Shown here in pieces: positions 9,000-17,940 of a DNA stretch of 64,000 bases. The stretch lies in contig QULU01000025.1 of assembly GCA_003481775.1 (NCBI GenBank), forward strand, positions 1-64,000, in the 5' to 3' direction. This DNA is from Clostridiaceae bacterium OM02-2AC. GTDB taxonomy: Bacteria > Bacillota_I > Bacilli_A > Erysipelotrichales > Erysipelotrichaceae. The position numbers and the translations under genes were made by a program. The notes below the pieces were generated by a model that worked only from the letters and a program-made list of their open reading frames with translations, was not told the origin of the DNA and did not search any database. Numbering within the stretch: position 1 is the first letter of the stretch; the number at the start of each line of letters is the position of its first letter.

Positions 9000-9770
9000 A
9001 TGAAAATTCTGGCGAGTGATTATGATGGTACGCTCCGTACGGAGGAGCTGGTTGATATAAATGATATCCATGCGATTCATGAATTCCGTGCAGCGGGAAA
9101 CATGTTTGGTCTGGTGACAGGTAGAAGTATGGAGTCCATACAGGTGGAGATTCAAAAAAATAAGATCGAATTTGACTTCATCGTGGCAAATAACGGCGGG
9201 GTGATTTATGATCGTGATTTTCAGAAACTGCAGGTGCTGTATATGGATTTCAACAAGGCGCTGGATATCATCGCGTATATCAAAACGCTGGATTGCGTAT
9301 CGTATGTCATCAATGACGGCTTTCATCGGTTTAAATTTTCTGTGGATGAGAATCAAATCGATCACAAATACGGCAATATGCCGGATACAAAGGAGCACGA
9401 GGAGGAAATATTGGACCGTGGGAAGATATCCCAGCTTGTTGTTTCACTGAATGATACCATACTTGCGGAGGAGATCAGTCATTACATCAATACGAATTTC
9501 AAGGGCTACGCTGTTGCTTATGTGAATGTGAACTGTGTGGATATCGTGCCGGAGGGTGTTTCCAAGGCAGAGGGCTTGTATTTTATCGAACAGCATCTGG
9601 GACTGGAGCATGATGATATCTATGCCATCGGTGATTCCTTTAATGATATTCCGATGATTGAGGAATTTCACGGCTGTGCCATGATGCATGCAAGAAGTGC
9701 CATCGTAAAACCGGCAGAGCATGTGTTTATCAGTATAGAGGAATGCATTGCCTATTTGATGAAGCAGTAA
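9000..9770 (+). CDS. HAD-superfamily Cof-type sugar-phosphate phosphatase
   Basis: 256 residues. Start ATG 9000 is favoured because GGAGGAT ends about 8 bases upstream; ATGs at 8985 and 8994 are too close to that site. Motif I is DYDGT near residue 8, motif II is GLVTGRS, and motif IV is GDSFNDIPMIE near residue 215. These mark a Cof/type IIB HAD hydrolase, which removes phosphate from sugar phosphates or flavin/pyridoxal phosphates (family knowledge). It is monocistronic and divergent from the YjzC-like gene. The substrate cannot be told from the sequence. Confidence 0.88.
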   Translation: MKILASDYDGTLRTEELVDINDIHAIHEFRAAGNMFGLVTGRSMESIQVEIQKNKIEFDFIVANNGGVIYDRDFQKLQVLYMDFNKALDIIAYIKTLDCVSYVINDGFHRFKFSVDENQIDHKYGNMPDTKEHEEEILDRGKISQLVVSLNDTILAEEISHYINTNFKGYAVAYVNVNCVDIVPEGVSKAEGLYFIEQHLGLEHDDIYAIGDSFNDIPMIEEFHGCAMMHARSAIVKPAEHVFISIEECIAYLMKQ

Positions 9771-10147
9771 CAAGACAGCGGCAGAGGCTTTTCTCTCTAT
9801 ATTATATATAAGATAATAGCTTGCGTTAGAAAGAGCAGCGGTGCAGATGTTTGATCCTGTGAAAGGCGGGGGATCCGGTGTATGATCAGGCTTAGCAGAA
9901 AGGGCATATCGTGTGCTCTTTTTTTGTGGGCTTTGCATGATGCTATGGAATCAATCCTGCACAAATTTTGCCTTTACAGCGTAAAAATACGGCAGGGGAA
10001 AACGGTATGCTATGCATTTCTCAATTTGACAATAACGCTTGTACCTATGCACAATATCCTATATGTATTATGAAAATGTGCATGTGCTTTGCGGAATCGT
10101 AAATGTATTTACGCATGCATATGGATGCTCCTGCCTTTACGATTACG
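9771..10147. other. intergenic stretch after the HAD gene
   Basis: About 380 bases. A terminator lies at 9899-9926; the rest holds no gene I can support. A 63-codon open frame (9882-10073) runs across the terminator and has no ribosome site. Confidence 0.45.
9899..9926 (+). terminator. terminator downstream of the HAD gene
   Basis: AAAGGGCATA pairs (two G-T pairs) with TGTGCTCTTT around TCG, then a further T-run. It lies 130 bases after the HAD stop. Confidence 0.65.
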
Positions 10148-10176
10148 GTTGACTGTCAACTAGCCTGTGGTACAAT
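10148..10176 (+). promoter_or_regulatory. padR promoter with a perfect dyad over the -35
   Basis: TTGACT (10149-10154), a 16-base spacer, then TACAAT (10171-10176). The -35 lies inside the perfect inverted repeat GTTGAC-T-GTCAAC (10148-10160). A repressor bound there would block RNA polymerase; PadR autoregulation is the likely reason (inference). Confidence 0.7.
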
Positions 10177-10219
10177 ATAGATGAAGAAGTACCTTGTGTC
10201 GCAAAGTAGAGGTGAGTCC

Positions 10220-10558
10220 ATGTACGATAAAACACAGCTGATGCGCGGGAGTCTGGAGGGCTGTATTCTGAAAATCATTGAACAGCATACGACCTACGGC
10301 TATGAAATTCTGATCAATATGAAGGAAGCCGGCTGGATCGATGTCACGGAAGGAACGCTGTATCCGATTCTGCTGCGGTTGGAGAAGCTACACTATATCA
10401 AGGCGGAGAAAAGGGATTCTCCACTGGGACCTAAACGCAAATATTATCAGATCACAGCGGAAGGCCGCGTGTATCTTCGGGATTTTTATACGGAATGGAG
10501 AAAGCTGGCAAAAACGATTGACAGGCTGTTTGAAGGAGGTGTGAACGATGACTGGTAA
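10220..10558 (+). CDS. PadR family transcriptional regulator
   Basis: 112 residues, typical of the short PadR class. Start ATG 10220 follows AGAGGTGAG; an in-frame ATG at 10181 is too close to the promoter. The winged-helix motif EGTLYPILLRLEKLHYI and the following wing (GPKRKYYQITAEGR) are the PadR signature. It overlaps the next gene by 11 bases, so regulator and membrane protein are co-translated. PadR/HAAS pairs commonly sense envelope or small-molecule stress and regulate themselves (family knowledge). The dyad at the promoter fits autorepression. Confidence 0.92.
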   Translation: MYDKTQLMRGSLEGCILKIIEQHTTYGYEILINMKEAGWIDVTEGTLYPILLRLEKLHYIKAEKRDSPLGPKRKYYQITAEGRVYLRDFYTEWRKLAKTIDRLFEGGVNDDW

Positions 10559-11240
10559 TGAATATAACGATGCAAATCTCAATCATGCATACATGATCGT
10601 ATATCAGGATATGCTGCGCTATCTGAGCAGTAAGGACATTTCCCTGCTGGTCGCAAGGGATATTCGAGACGATATTCTGGCTATGGCACTGGAAAGTCAA
10701 ATGCGCGGACGCAAGGTAGAGGAGGTATTTGGCGATTATCGGAAATTTTGTGATGCCGTCTGTGCGAATGCGGTACAGGAAACACGGCTGGAAAAGCTGC
10801 TGCGCTGGTGGAGAATGCTGTCCTCCCTTATGGTATTGTGGGCGCTGCTTGATGTTATCGGGATAGGAATCGATGAAAGCGAATATGTGAAAAACGGTAT
10901 GCTGTTTGTGTCATGGAAGACCATCATGTTTTATATCATGATCATTCTAGGAAGCACTGTGCTCTTACAATGGCATAACCGGCACAGCTTTCACCGTATT
11001 CTGGGCGCATGGTACACATATTTGATCGCATATGGCGTTTTAGCTGTGGGTATCAAATTTGTTCTCTACCTACTCAGTTCCTGCTTTCATTTTTCCACAG
11101 GGATGCTTTCCATACCACTCTGGCTGCTTGCACTACTGGCAGTCAGCTGCATTCTTTCGTGGATTGGCTATCATTTTCTGTTGCATAAGCAGTTTCGTTT
11201 GTATCAAGGCATACAAAAGGATACTGCGCGTCGTACATAA
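10548..11240 (+). CDS. HAAS-domain (DUF1700/DUF1048-like) membrane protein
   Basis: 230 residues. The N-terminal 65 residues are helical and soluble, with a DDILAMALESQMRGRKVEEVFGDY segment like the HAAS domain that accompanies PadR regulators. Four hydrophobic segments follow (about residues 85-105, 120-140, 155-180 and 190-215). It probably sits in the cytoplasmic membrane and transmits a signal to, or is controlled by, the PadR protein encoded just upstream (11-base overlap). The exact role is unknown. The gene ends about 200 bases before a hairpin at 11446. Confidence 0.75.
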   Translation: MTGNEYNDANLNHAYMIVYQDMLRYLSSKDISLLVARDIRDDILAMALESQMRGRKVEEVFGDYRKFCDAVCANAVQETRLEKLLRWWRMLSSLMVLWALLDVIGIGIDESEYVKNGMLFVSWKTIMFYIMIILGSTVLLQWHNRHSFHRILGAWYTYLIAYGVLAVGIKFVLYLLSSCFHFSTGMLSIPLWLLALLAVSCILSWIGYHFLLHKQFRLYQGIQKDTARRT

Positions 11241-11552
11241 AGTCGTGATGGATGTGACAATCGAAAGCACCTACAGCATCAATCTGCCAACAGGTGTCTG
11301 TATCGGCCAACCTTCTGCTTTGAATTGTAAATGGCATTGATTTAAGCGTGTCATTTGGCAGTGTGTGCATTATCGAAAAGCACGTAGTATATAACAGAAG
11401 ACCAGCCCGTTTTAACCAACTTCTTTTGTATCTATAAAAAACAGAGCCTTTCAAAGCGTAAAAATGCTTCTGAAAGGCTTTACCATGGACAGAAAACTAT
11501 AGGTAGACGAAGCACTTTGTGCTATAATATAAAATACGAGAGGAGTGTTTTT
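11241..11552. other. intergenic stretch before cdaA
   Basis: About 310 bases. It contains the hairpin at 11446-11482 and, just upstream of cdaA, a TATAAT at 11524-11529 with only a weak -35 (TAGACG). No gene is supported. Confidence 0.45.
11446..11482. terminator. hairpin, probable terminator
   Basis: GCCTTTCA-AAGC pairs with GCTT-TGAAAGGC around an A-rich loop. The T-run is short on the plus strand and longer on the minus strand, so direction is uncertain; the plus strand would end the padR operon. Confidence 0.5.
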
Positions 11553-12956
11553 ATGCTCAATTATTTCACTTTGAACAATTTACGGGAATTGATTCAGCAG
11601 CTGCTGGACATCGCCTGTGTCTGGGCACTTGTCTATTACTGTCTGAAAATCGTGAAAAACAATTCGCGTACCATCCAGATATTCAAGGGGGTACTGCTCA
11701 TAGTCATTGTACGTTCCGCTGCCAGCTTTCTGGGGCTTCACACCGTCGCAAATCTTGCGGATTCCATCATGAACTGGGGTGTGGTTGCGGTCATCATCAT
11801 CTTCCAGCCGGAAATTCGTAGTATTCTGGAGAAAATCGGTAAAACCAATGTGTTCTCCCGGATATCCACGTTGACAATCAATGAACGTGAAAATCTGGTG
11901 GATGAGCTGGTCAAGGCCTGTGCGGAAATGTCGAAGACCAAGACTGGTGCTTTGATCTCCATCGAGCAGGGACATTCCCTCAGCGATTACATCAAGACCG
12001 GTACACCGATGAATTCCGTTGTATCCAGCGAGCTGCTCTGCTCCATCTTTCAATACGGAACGCCGCTGCATGATGGTGCCGTTATCATTCAGGGTGTGAA
12101 AATCGCCTGTGCGGCTGCCTATTTTCCACCGACAACCAGAGAGCTTCCGACAAGCTACGGGGCAAGACATCGCGCTGCAGTTGGAATCAGCGAAATCACC
12201 GATTCCATCACCATTGTTGTGAGTGAGGAAACGGGAAACATATCCATTGCCGAGGGCGGTAAGCTGACCGTGATTTCCGAAGCAAGTCTGCGGGAATTCT
12301 TGATGAATGTTGTCTGCAAGCAGCAAAGTGCCACCGTACATGACAAGCAGGAGGAGCCTGCTGAGCAGGTAAGTACTCCGCCATCCTATGATGGCAAGAA
12401 GCCGGGGGTGTTTGCGCATTACTTTAAGGGGAAAAATAAACGGACAAAAAAGGAAGCGGCAGATAACCGCTATACGAAAAAGAAGAAGAGTGAGGAACAG
12501 GATAAGAAGGAAAAGGATGTTGTGGTCGTGGAACAGGAAGTGGATCGACTGCATATCGAGGACCTTACGCAGAAGCAGGATGAGAAGCTGGATGCCCTGT
12601 TTGAAAATATCGTAACCGATTCGGAGAAGAAAGAAGAGCCGGATAAGGAAGCGGATGAAGCAAAGCCGAAGAAGCGAAAATCGGCTGCTAAGAAGAAGAC
12701 GGTCTCTCCTGCAAAAGAGGAAATGCAGGAAGGGGCAGAGGAAGAAAAGAAGCCGGTAAAGAAAACACGCCGTAAGAAAAAAGCAGAGCCTAAGGCAGAA
12801 CAGCCGAAAAAGGAAACCGGCAAAACCATCATGACGAATATGGCAAGTGATCTGTTCAATGATGTAATTGAACCGGAGGCAATCGTTCTGCATTATGAGA
12901 AAGCGGATGAGGATGAAGAAACTCCTGATAAAGCTACAGAAAGGAGAGATTCCTAA
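11553..12956 (+). CDS. cdaA: diadenylate cyclase CdaA with long charged C-terminal extension
   Basis: 467 residues; typical CdaA proteins are near 270-280. ATG 11553 follows GAGAGGAGTG. Three N-terminal membrane segments (to about residue 85) precede the DisA_N cyclase domain, with D174-G-A and a later RHRAA motif. It condenses two ATP to c-di-AMP at the membrane, which controls potassium and osmolyte balance and wall integrity (family knowledge). From about residue 275 the protein turns into a lysine/glutamate-rich, probably disordered tail of roughly 190 residues with several KKK and EEK runs. cdaR starts within the stop codon (TAATG), so this is the standard cdaA-cdaR-glmM operon. Confidence 0.96.
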   Translation: MLNYFTLNNLRELIQQLLDIACVWALVYYCLKIVKNNSRTIQIFKGVLLIVIVRSAASFLGLHTVANLADSIMNWGVVAVIIIFQPEIRSILEKIGKTNVFSRISTLTINERENLVDELVKACAEMSKTKTGALISIEQGHSLSDYIKTGTPMNSVVSSELLCSIFQYGTPLHDGAVIIQGVKIACAAAYFPPTTRELPTSYGARHRAAVGISEITDSITIVVSEETGNISIAEGGKLTVISEASLREFLMNVVCKQQSATVHDKQEEPAEQVSTPPSYDGKKPGVFAHYFKGKNKRTKKEAADNRYTKKKKSEEQDKKEKDVVVVEQEVDRLHIEDLTQKQDEKLDALFENIVTDSEKKEEPDKEADEAKPKKRKSAAKKKTVSPAKEEMQEGAEEEKKPVKKTRRKKKAEPKAEQPKKETGKTIMTNMASDLFNDVIEPEAIVLHYEKADEDEETPDKATERRDS

Positions 12957-14338
12957 TGGCAAAGAAAAAGAAGAAAACACAATTAAGCTCGGAGGGCAAG
13001 ACGGAACTAGCCAAGGCGATTGCCGAAAAGAGCCAGACGTTTGCCAGAACCTATGCAAATGTGGAAATCAAGGTCGGCAAATTCTTTCGCTGGATCAGCG
13101 GCTGGCTGGATAAGCTGCTGTTTAATCAGAAGCACGGCAAGGTCGTTGCTCTGATACTGGCTGTATTGTTTTATGTGACCTTCAATTCTCAGGGGGCAAA
13201 CTTTCTTGAGAATGTGAAGAGTGCTGAGGATTTGGGCGATTTTCCAGTATCTCAGGTCTTATCCAATCAGGCCTATGAGGTAAGCGGTCTGCCGGAGACG
13301 GTCAAGGTACGAATCATCGGTGATCTGACGGATATCAAGAGCGTTAAGCAGCAGAAAAATTTTAAGGTGATAGCAAATATGACCGATCTGACCGAGGGCA
13401 CGCATGAGGTGAAGCTGACAACGGAGGCGATGCCTGCCCGTGTCGAGGTTGTATTAGAGCCTTCCACCGTCGTTGTTACGATAAAGAAAAAATCCATACG
13501 GCGTTTTACCGTCGGCTATGACTTCGTCAACCGTCAGCAGATGGACTCCATATATGACCTGGGGGAACCACAGCTGCAGCAGGGAGAGGTCCTGGTTCGC
13601 TCCGATAGTGATACCCTGGATAAAATTGCATTTGTAAAGGCGCTGATCAAGGTGGATAAGGATGTGAAAACAGATTTTGAAACCAAAGCGAACATCGTTG
13701 CATATGATGCAGATGGAAACCTTATGAAGGTGGACATTATACCGGATACACTGAAAGCCAGTGTTAAGGTAACCAAACCAAGCAAGGACGTACCGATCAC
13801 ACTGAATCCAACTGGTGTGATTCCAAATGATAAATCAATAGAATCCTATAAACTGGATAAGGATCATGTGACAATCTATGCGAAGCAGTCTGTGCTCGAT
13901 AACATCGATGAGATACCGATTACCATACCGGCATCTACGCTGACAAGCGATCGTGAGATTTCCATGCCGATCATCATGCCAAACGGGGTAACGAAGATTT
14001 CCAGCAATATCGCCAACATATCCATCAAGCTGACGGATACCAAGGAGCGGGTCATCAAGGATGTACCGATTGCCTTTAAAAACAGCATTGACGGATTGAA
14101 TTTCACGGTAGCGCAGGGAAGCTCCTCCAGTGTCGATGTAACGGTAAAGGGAGCAAAGGATGTCATCAGCAAAATCAAGAAAGAGGAGCTGCAGGTGTAT
14201 GTCGATCTTTCAAAGATTGAGAAGGCAGGTACGTATGAACAGCCTTTGATCGTAGAGGGCAAGAATAAGCTGGCAACCTACGTATTGAAGAATGGTAGTG
14301 TTAAGGTGACTGCAACAGGCAGTGTAGCCGACGAATAG
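12956..14338 (+). CDS. cdaR: CdaR/YbbR-domain regulator of diadenylate cyclase
   Basis: 460 residues. A basic cytoplasmic start (MAKKKKK) leads to a single membrane segment at about residues 63-80, then an extracytoplasmic part built of about four YbbR repeats (for example the VKVRIIGDLTDIKS and VDVTVKGAKDVIS segments). CdaR binds CdaA and modulates c-di-AMP synthesis (known for the family). The TAATG overlap with cdaA and the 19-base gap before glmM mark one operon. The N-terminal soluble part of about 60 residues is longer than in many CdaR proteins and is basic, opposite the acidic and basic tail of CdaA. Confidence 0.93.
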   Translation: MAKKKKKTQLSSEGKTELAKAIAEKSQTFARTYANVEIKVGKFFRWISGWLDKLLFNQKHGKVVALILAVLFYVTFNSQGANFLENVKSAEDLGDFPVSQVLSNQAYEVSGLPETVKVRIIGDLTDIKSVKQQKNFKVIANMTDLTEGTHEVKLTTEAMPARVEVVLEPSTVVVTIKKKSIRRFTVGYDFVNRQQMDSIYDLGEPQLQQGEVLVRSDSDTLDKIAFVKALIKVDKDVKTDFETKANIVAYDADGNLMKVDIIPDTLKASVKVTKPSKDVPITLNPTGVIPNDKSIESYKLDKDHVTIYAKQSVLDNIDEIPITIPASTLTSDREISMPIIMPNGVTKISSNIANISIKLTDTKERVIKDVPIAFKNSIDGLNFTVAQGSSSSVDVTVKGAKDVISKIKKEELQVYVDLSKIEKAGTYEQPLIVEGKNKLATYVLKNGSVKVTATGSVADE

Positions 14339-14357
14339 GAAAGGATGAGTAACACAT

Positions 14358-15692
14358 ATGGGAAAGTATTTTGGAACAGATGGTGCCAGAGGACGCGCCA
14401 ATGATACACTGACACTGGATATGGCGGTGAGAATCGGACAGTACCTGGGATGGTACTACGGGAAAAACCGCCATGCGAAGATTCTGATTGGAAAGGACAC
14501 GCGTCTTTCCAGTGACATGTTTGAAATGGGTCTGGCAGCTGGTGCCACATCCTGCGGAGCCAGTGTATATCTGCTGGGAGTCTGTCCGACTCCTGCGGTT
14601 TCCTATCTGATTCAGAAGGAGCATTTCGACTGTGGAATCATGGTTTCCGCAAGTCATAATCCGTTCCATGACAACGGAATTAAGCTGTTTAATGGAGACG
14701 GCTGCAAAATGAATCCGGAGGTTGAGCTGGAGGTTGAGAAGTATATCGACCATGAAGTGTCCATTGAAGTCGCACACAATGAAAAAATCGGGAGTGTGAT
14801 CGAATGGGATGAGGGGCTGGAGCTGTACGAATCCTGGCTGAAGGAAATCGTTCCGATGGATCTTACCGGCATGAACATTCTGCTGGATTTGGCAAACGGA
14901 AGTGCAACGAGCTGTGCTGCGGAAACGTTAAGCGAGCTGGGGGCAACGGTAGAGGTGATTCATTCTGCGCCAAACGGTATCAATATCAATACCAAATGCG
15001 GCTCTACACATCCAGAGGAGCTGCAGAGCATGATGAAGGAAGGCAATTATCATGTCGGCTTTGCCTTTGACGGAGATGCGGATCGTCTGATTGCTGTCGA
15101 TGAGGATGGAAATCTGATTGATGGAGACCACACGATGTATATCTGCGGCTGCTATATGTACGATAAGGGAATTCTGCATGATGATGTTGTCGTAACCACG
15201 GTGATGAGCAACCTTGGTTTGTATCACGCACTAAAGGCCAAGGGGCTGAAGTATGAGCAGACGGCTGTCGGTGACAAATATGTGTTTGAATGTATGAAGG
15301 AGCATGATTATTCCATCGGTGGTGAACAGAGTGGCCATATCATCTTCAATGCACATGCAAACACCGGAGACGGGCTTCTGACCGCAATGAAGCTGCTGGA
15401 AATCATGGTGGATACGAAGAAGTCTTTGAAAGAGCTGTGTGCGGATCTGTTTATTTATCCGCAGCTGCTGATCAATACACCGGTTCATGACAAGCATGCG
15501 GCACTGGAAGATAAAGAACTGCTTGCGGCGGTGGATGCGGTAGCGCAGGAGCTGGGGGATGAAGGTAGAATCCTGGTTCGCCCAAGCGGTACGGAGCCGC
15601 TGGTTCGTGTCATGGTTGAGGCCAAAACAGATGAACTGTGTGCGGAATATGTCAACCGTATTGTAGATTTTATCAAAGAAAAGGGACTATAG
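14358..15692 (+). CDS. glmM: phosphoglucosamine mutase
   Basis: 444 residues, full length. It interconverts glucosamine-6-phosphate and glucosamine-1-phosphate for UDP-GlcNAc and peptidoglycan synthesis. Visible motifs are FGTDGARG at the start, the phosphoserine loop SASHNP (S99), the metal loop DGDADR near residue 240, GGEQSGH near 325, and the phosphate-binding RPSGTEPLVRV near 410. It is the third gene of the cdaA-cdaR-glmM operon. GlmM is known to bind and inhibit CdaA in other Firmicutes, linking wall precursor supply to c-di-AMP. A terminator follows immediately. Confidence 0.97.
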   Translation: MGKYFGTDGARGRANDTLTLDMAVRIGQYLGWYYGKNRHAKILIGKDTRLSSDMFEMGLAAGATSCGASVYLLGVCPTPAVSYLIQKEHFDCGIMVSASHNPFHDNGIKLFNGDGCKMNPEVELEVEKYIDHEVSIEVAHNEKIGSVIEWDEGLELYESWLKEIVPMDLTGMNILLDLANGSATSCAAETLSELGATVEVIHSAPNGININTKCGSTHPEELQSMMKEGNYHVGFAFDGDADRLIAVDEDGNLIDGDHTMYICGCYMYDKGILHDDVVVTTVMSNLGLYHALKAKGLKYEQTAVGDKYVFECMKEHDYSIGGEQSGHIIFNAHANTGDGLLTAMKLLEIMVDTKKSLKELCADLFIYPQLLINTPVHDKHAALEDKELLAAVDAVAQELGDEGRILVRPSGTEPLVRVMVEAKTDELCAEYVNRIVDFIKEKGL

Positions 15693-15703
15693 CTTACTGT
15701 GTG

Positions 15704-15732
15704 AAAGGATCTTCCATTGGGAGGGTCCTTTT
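15704..15732 (+). terminator. terminator of cdaA-cdaR-glmM
   Basis: AAAGGATCTTCC pairs, with G-T pairs, with GGGAGGGTCCTTT around a short loop, then T-rich sequence. Confidence 0.75.
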
Positions 15733-15880
15733 ATGTTTCCCGGGAAATGTCGAGAATTGTCGGAAAATGAACGGAAACACAGCGGCAAATGTGAGAAATC
15801 CATGTGAAAAGCAGCTACTTTGAAAAATAGCTTTTTTTTTCACATAATTTAGTCTAAAATAGGAGTATGAGGTGATGTTA

Positions 15881-16540
15881 ATGAAGAAAGTAATCTGCGT
15901 TGTCGAGGATGAAAAGGCCATCAACGACCTGGTGAATCAGTATTTGAAAAAGGAAGGCTATGAAGTACGTTCTTATTATACATATGAAGAAGCGAGTGCG
16001 CATGTGATGGATGACGATGTGCATTTATGGATTCTGGATATCATGCTGGATGACAAGAGCGGTTTTGATCTGATTGAGGAAATCCGCCTGCAGGGGAGGG
16101 ATATCCCTGTTATTTTCATGTCTGCAAGAGATAAGGAATTTGATCGTATCATCGGTCTGGAAAAAGGTAGTGATGACTATATCACGAAGCCGTTTTCTCC
16201 CAAGGAGCTGGTGCTGCGTGTAAACAATGTCATCAAGCGTGTCTATAAGGATGACAATAACCGGATCATGGTTGACGGCTATGAGCTGGACGAGGAACAG
16301 CGCAAGGTGTTTGATCACGGCGTGGAAATCGATCTGACAACAAAGGAATTCGATTTGTTGATGCTGTTTATCAAAAACAAAGGAATGGCGTTCAACCGGG
16401 ATAAGATTCTGACAAGTGTATGGGAGGAAAATTATTTCGGAAGTGACCGTGTTGTGGATGATACCCTGCGAAGACTGCGTAAGAAGCTTCCGAATCTGAA
16501 CATTCATACCATTTACGGTTACGGATACCGTTTAGGATAA
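15881..16540 (+). CDS. OmpR/PhoB-type response regulator
   Basis: 219 residues from ATG 15881, which follows GAGGTGATG. The receiver domain has the acidic pair E9-D10, the phosphorylation site D53 (LWILDIML) and the lysine in ITKPFSP. A winged-helix DNA-binding domain (about residues 125-219) ends with GYGYRLG. The kinase gene starts in the stop codon (TAATG), so the pair is co-translated. The layout resembles CssRS and similar envelope-stress systems, but no target genes are adjacent, so the signal is not known. Confidence 0.93.
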   Translation: MKKVICVVEDEKAINDLVNQYLKKEGYEVRSYYTYEEASAHVMDDDVHLWILDIMLDDKSGFDLIEEIRLQGRDIPVIFMSARDKEFDRIIGLEKGSDDYITKPFSPKELVLRVNNVIKRVYKDDNNRIMVDGYELDEEQRKVFDHGVEIDLTTKEFDLLMLFIKNKGMAFNRDKILTSVWEENYFGSDRVVDDTLRRLRKKLPNLNIHTIYGYGYRLG

Positions 16541-17940
16541 TGAAGCGTTTCAATGAATTTGTCAAACGGCTGTCACTGACACAGCAGCTGTTTGCATTGA
16601 TCTTTTTCTTTGTGACATTTTTTGCGGTGTTTTTCTTTGTCTATATCAACGGCAATGTTACAACGGTGATTCGTGAACAGATGTACGGTACACTGGATTC
16701 CACGCTGCAAAGCTGGGCAATAAGCGACGATACCAGTGATGAGCAGCGGCAGCTGATCAATTCTGCAGCCGGTATTGATATTTTTATGGTGCGGGTAAAC
16801 AGGACGCTGGATGGTACAACGCATGTCACGCTGGCAGGAAAGAATACCTCGGATATGGATTTGGAAAGTACAGAATGGAAATCCATTGCACAGGACATTC
16901 TGAATGTCAATGCCCGCTATACAGCAGGGGATAAGATTCATCATGGTATCGTGAAGAAGGTCAGTGGAGATCGGGATGCCTACTACAGTATTTACAAGGT
17001 GGCGGATGACCAGCTGCTGGTTAGCAAGATGTACAGTGATAATATGGGCAAGCTGGAAAACTCTCTGATCAACAGTGTTGTCTATATCACCGTCATTGTT
17101 GTCGGATTCTTCTTCATCATTATGATGATGTGGGTATTGACACTGATTCATCCTTTGAATCAGATACGTAACTACATCGAGCGTGTCAAGCTTGGCAAGG
17201 ATGCGGATTTGCGTGTAAACCGTCGTGACGAGATCGGTGAGCTGGCGGATGCACTTGTGAGTATGCGGGAAGAGCTGCGTAAGCAGGAAAAGACGAAGGA
17301 AGAAATGATACACAATATTTCGCATGACCTGAAAACGCCGATTGCGACAATCAAAAGCTATGGAGAAAGCATCAAGGATGGCATTTATCCCTATGATACA
17401 CTGGAGAAAAGTGTCGATGTTATTATTGAAAATGCAGACCGTCTCGAACAGAAGGTACATTCTCTGCTGTTCATGAATCGCGTGGAATATCTGATTTCCC
17501 AGGATTGTGAGGGGATCGGCTCCAATATGGAGGAAATCGTGGAAACAGTTGTACAGAACACCAGATTCATCCGTTCGGATATTCAGATTCTGACAGATCT
17601 GGAGGAGGTTTATTTTGACGGACTGGCAGAGCCGTGGCGTGTTGTTGTGGAGAATATCATAGAAAACGCGCTGCGCTATGCGAAAACTACGATTGATATT
17701 CATCTGAGCGAGGAGGAGGGTCTGACGATTTCCAATGACGGACCTTGTATGGATGAGGATCGTCTGAAGGTGCTGTTTAAGCCATATGAAATGGGCAAGG
17801 GTGGAAAATTCGGCCTTGGTCTGTCGATTGTGGCAAAGGTAGTCAGTGCCAACGGTTATGAGGTTGTCGGTGAAAATATGGCTGAGGGTGTAATCTTCCG
17901 TATCTATAAGCCGAAAAAGCCGGTGAAAAAAGGAAGATAG
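16540..17940 (+). CDS. membrane sensor histidine kinase
   Basis: 466 residues. A first membrane segment (about 20-40), an extracytoplasmic sensor region of about 130 residues, a second segment (about 175-200), a HAMP linker, then a HisKA domain with H262 in HNISHDLKTP and an ATPase domain with N- and G-boxes (ENIIENALRYA, GKFGLGLSIV). It autophosphorylates and passes phosphate to the response regulator encoded just upstream (one-base overlap). The sensor region shows no named domain to my eye. A terminator lies about 40 bases after the stop. Confidence 0.93.
   Translation: MKRFNEFVKRLSLTQQLFALIFFFVTFFAVFFFVYINGNVTTVIREQMYGTLDSTLQSWAISDDTSDEQRQLINSAAGIDIFMVRVNRTLDGTTHVTLAGKNTSDMDLESTEWKSIAQDILNVNARYTAGDKIHHGIVKKVSGDRDAYYSIYKVADDQLLVSKMYSDNMGKLENSLINSVVYITVIVVGFFFIIMMMWVLTLIHPLNQIRNYIERVKLGKDADLRVNRRDEIGELADALVSMREELRKQEKTKEEMIHNISHDLKTPIATIKSYGESIKDGIYPYDTLEKSVDVIIENADRLEQKVHSLLFMNRVEYLISQDCEGIGSNMEEIVETVVQNTRFIRSDIQILTDLEEVYFDGLAEPWRVVVENIIENALRYAKTTIDIHLSEEEGLTISNDGPCMDEDRLKVLFKPYEMGKGGKFGLGLSIVAKVVSANGYEVVGENMAEGVIFRIYKPKKPVKKGR

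Noticed and set aside
9882..10073. 63-codon frame after the HAD gene
   Set aside because: It spans the terminator hairpin at 9899-9926 and has no ribosome site.
11553..12956. Reading the CdaA tail as a frameshift fusion or sequencing error
   Set aside because: The frame stays open for 190 codons, is well coded, and ends in a TAATG overlap with cdaR, as expected for a true C-terminus.
11580..13058. 492-codon open frame on the minus strand over cdaA
   Set aside because: Antisense to the confirmed cyclase; its leucine/phenylalanine-rich text reflects the lysine/glutamate codons of the CdaA tail.
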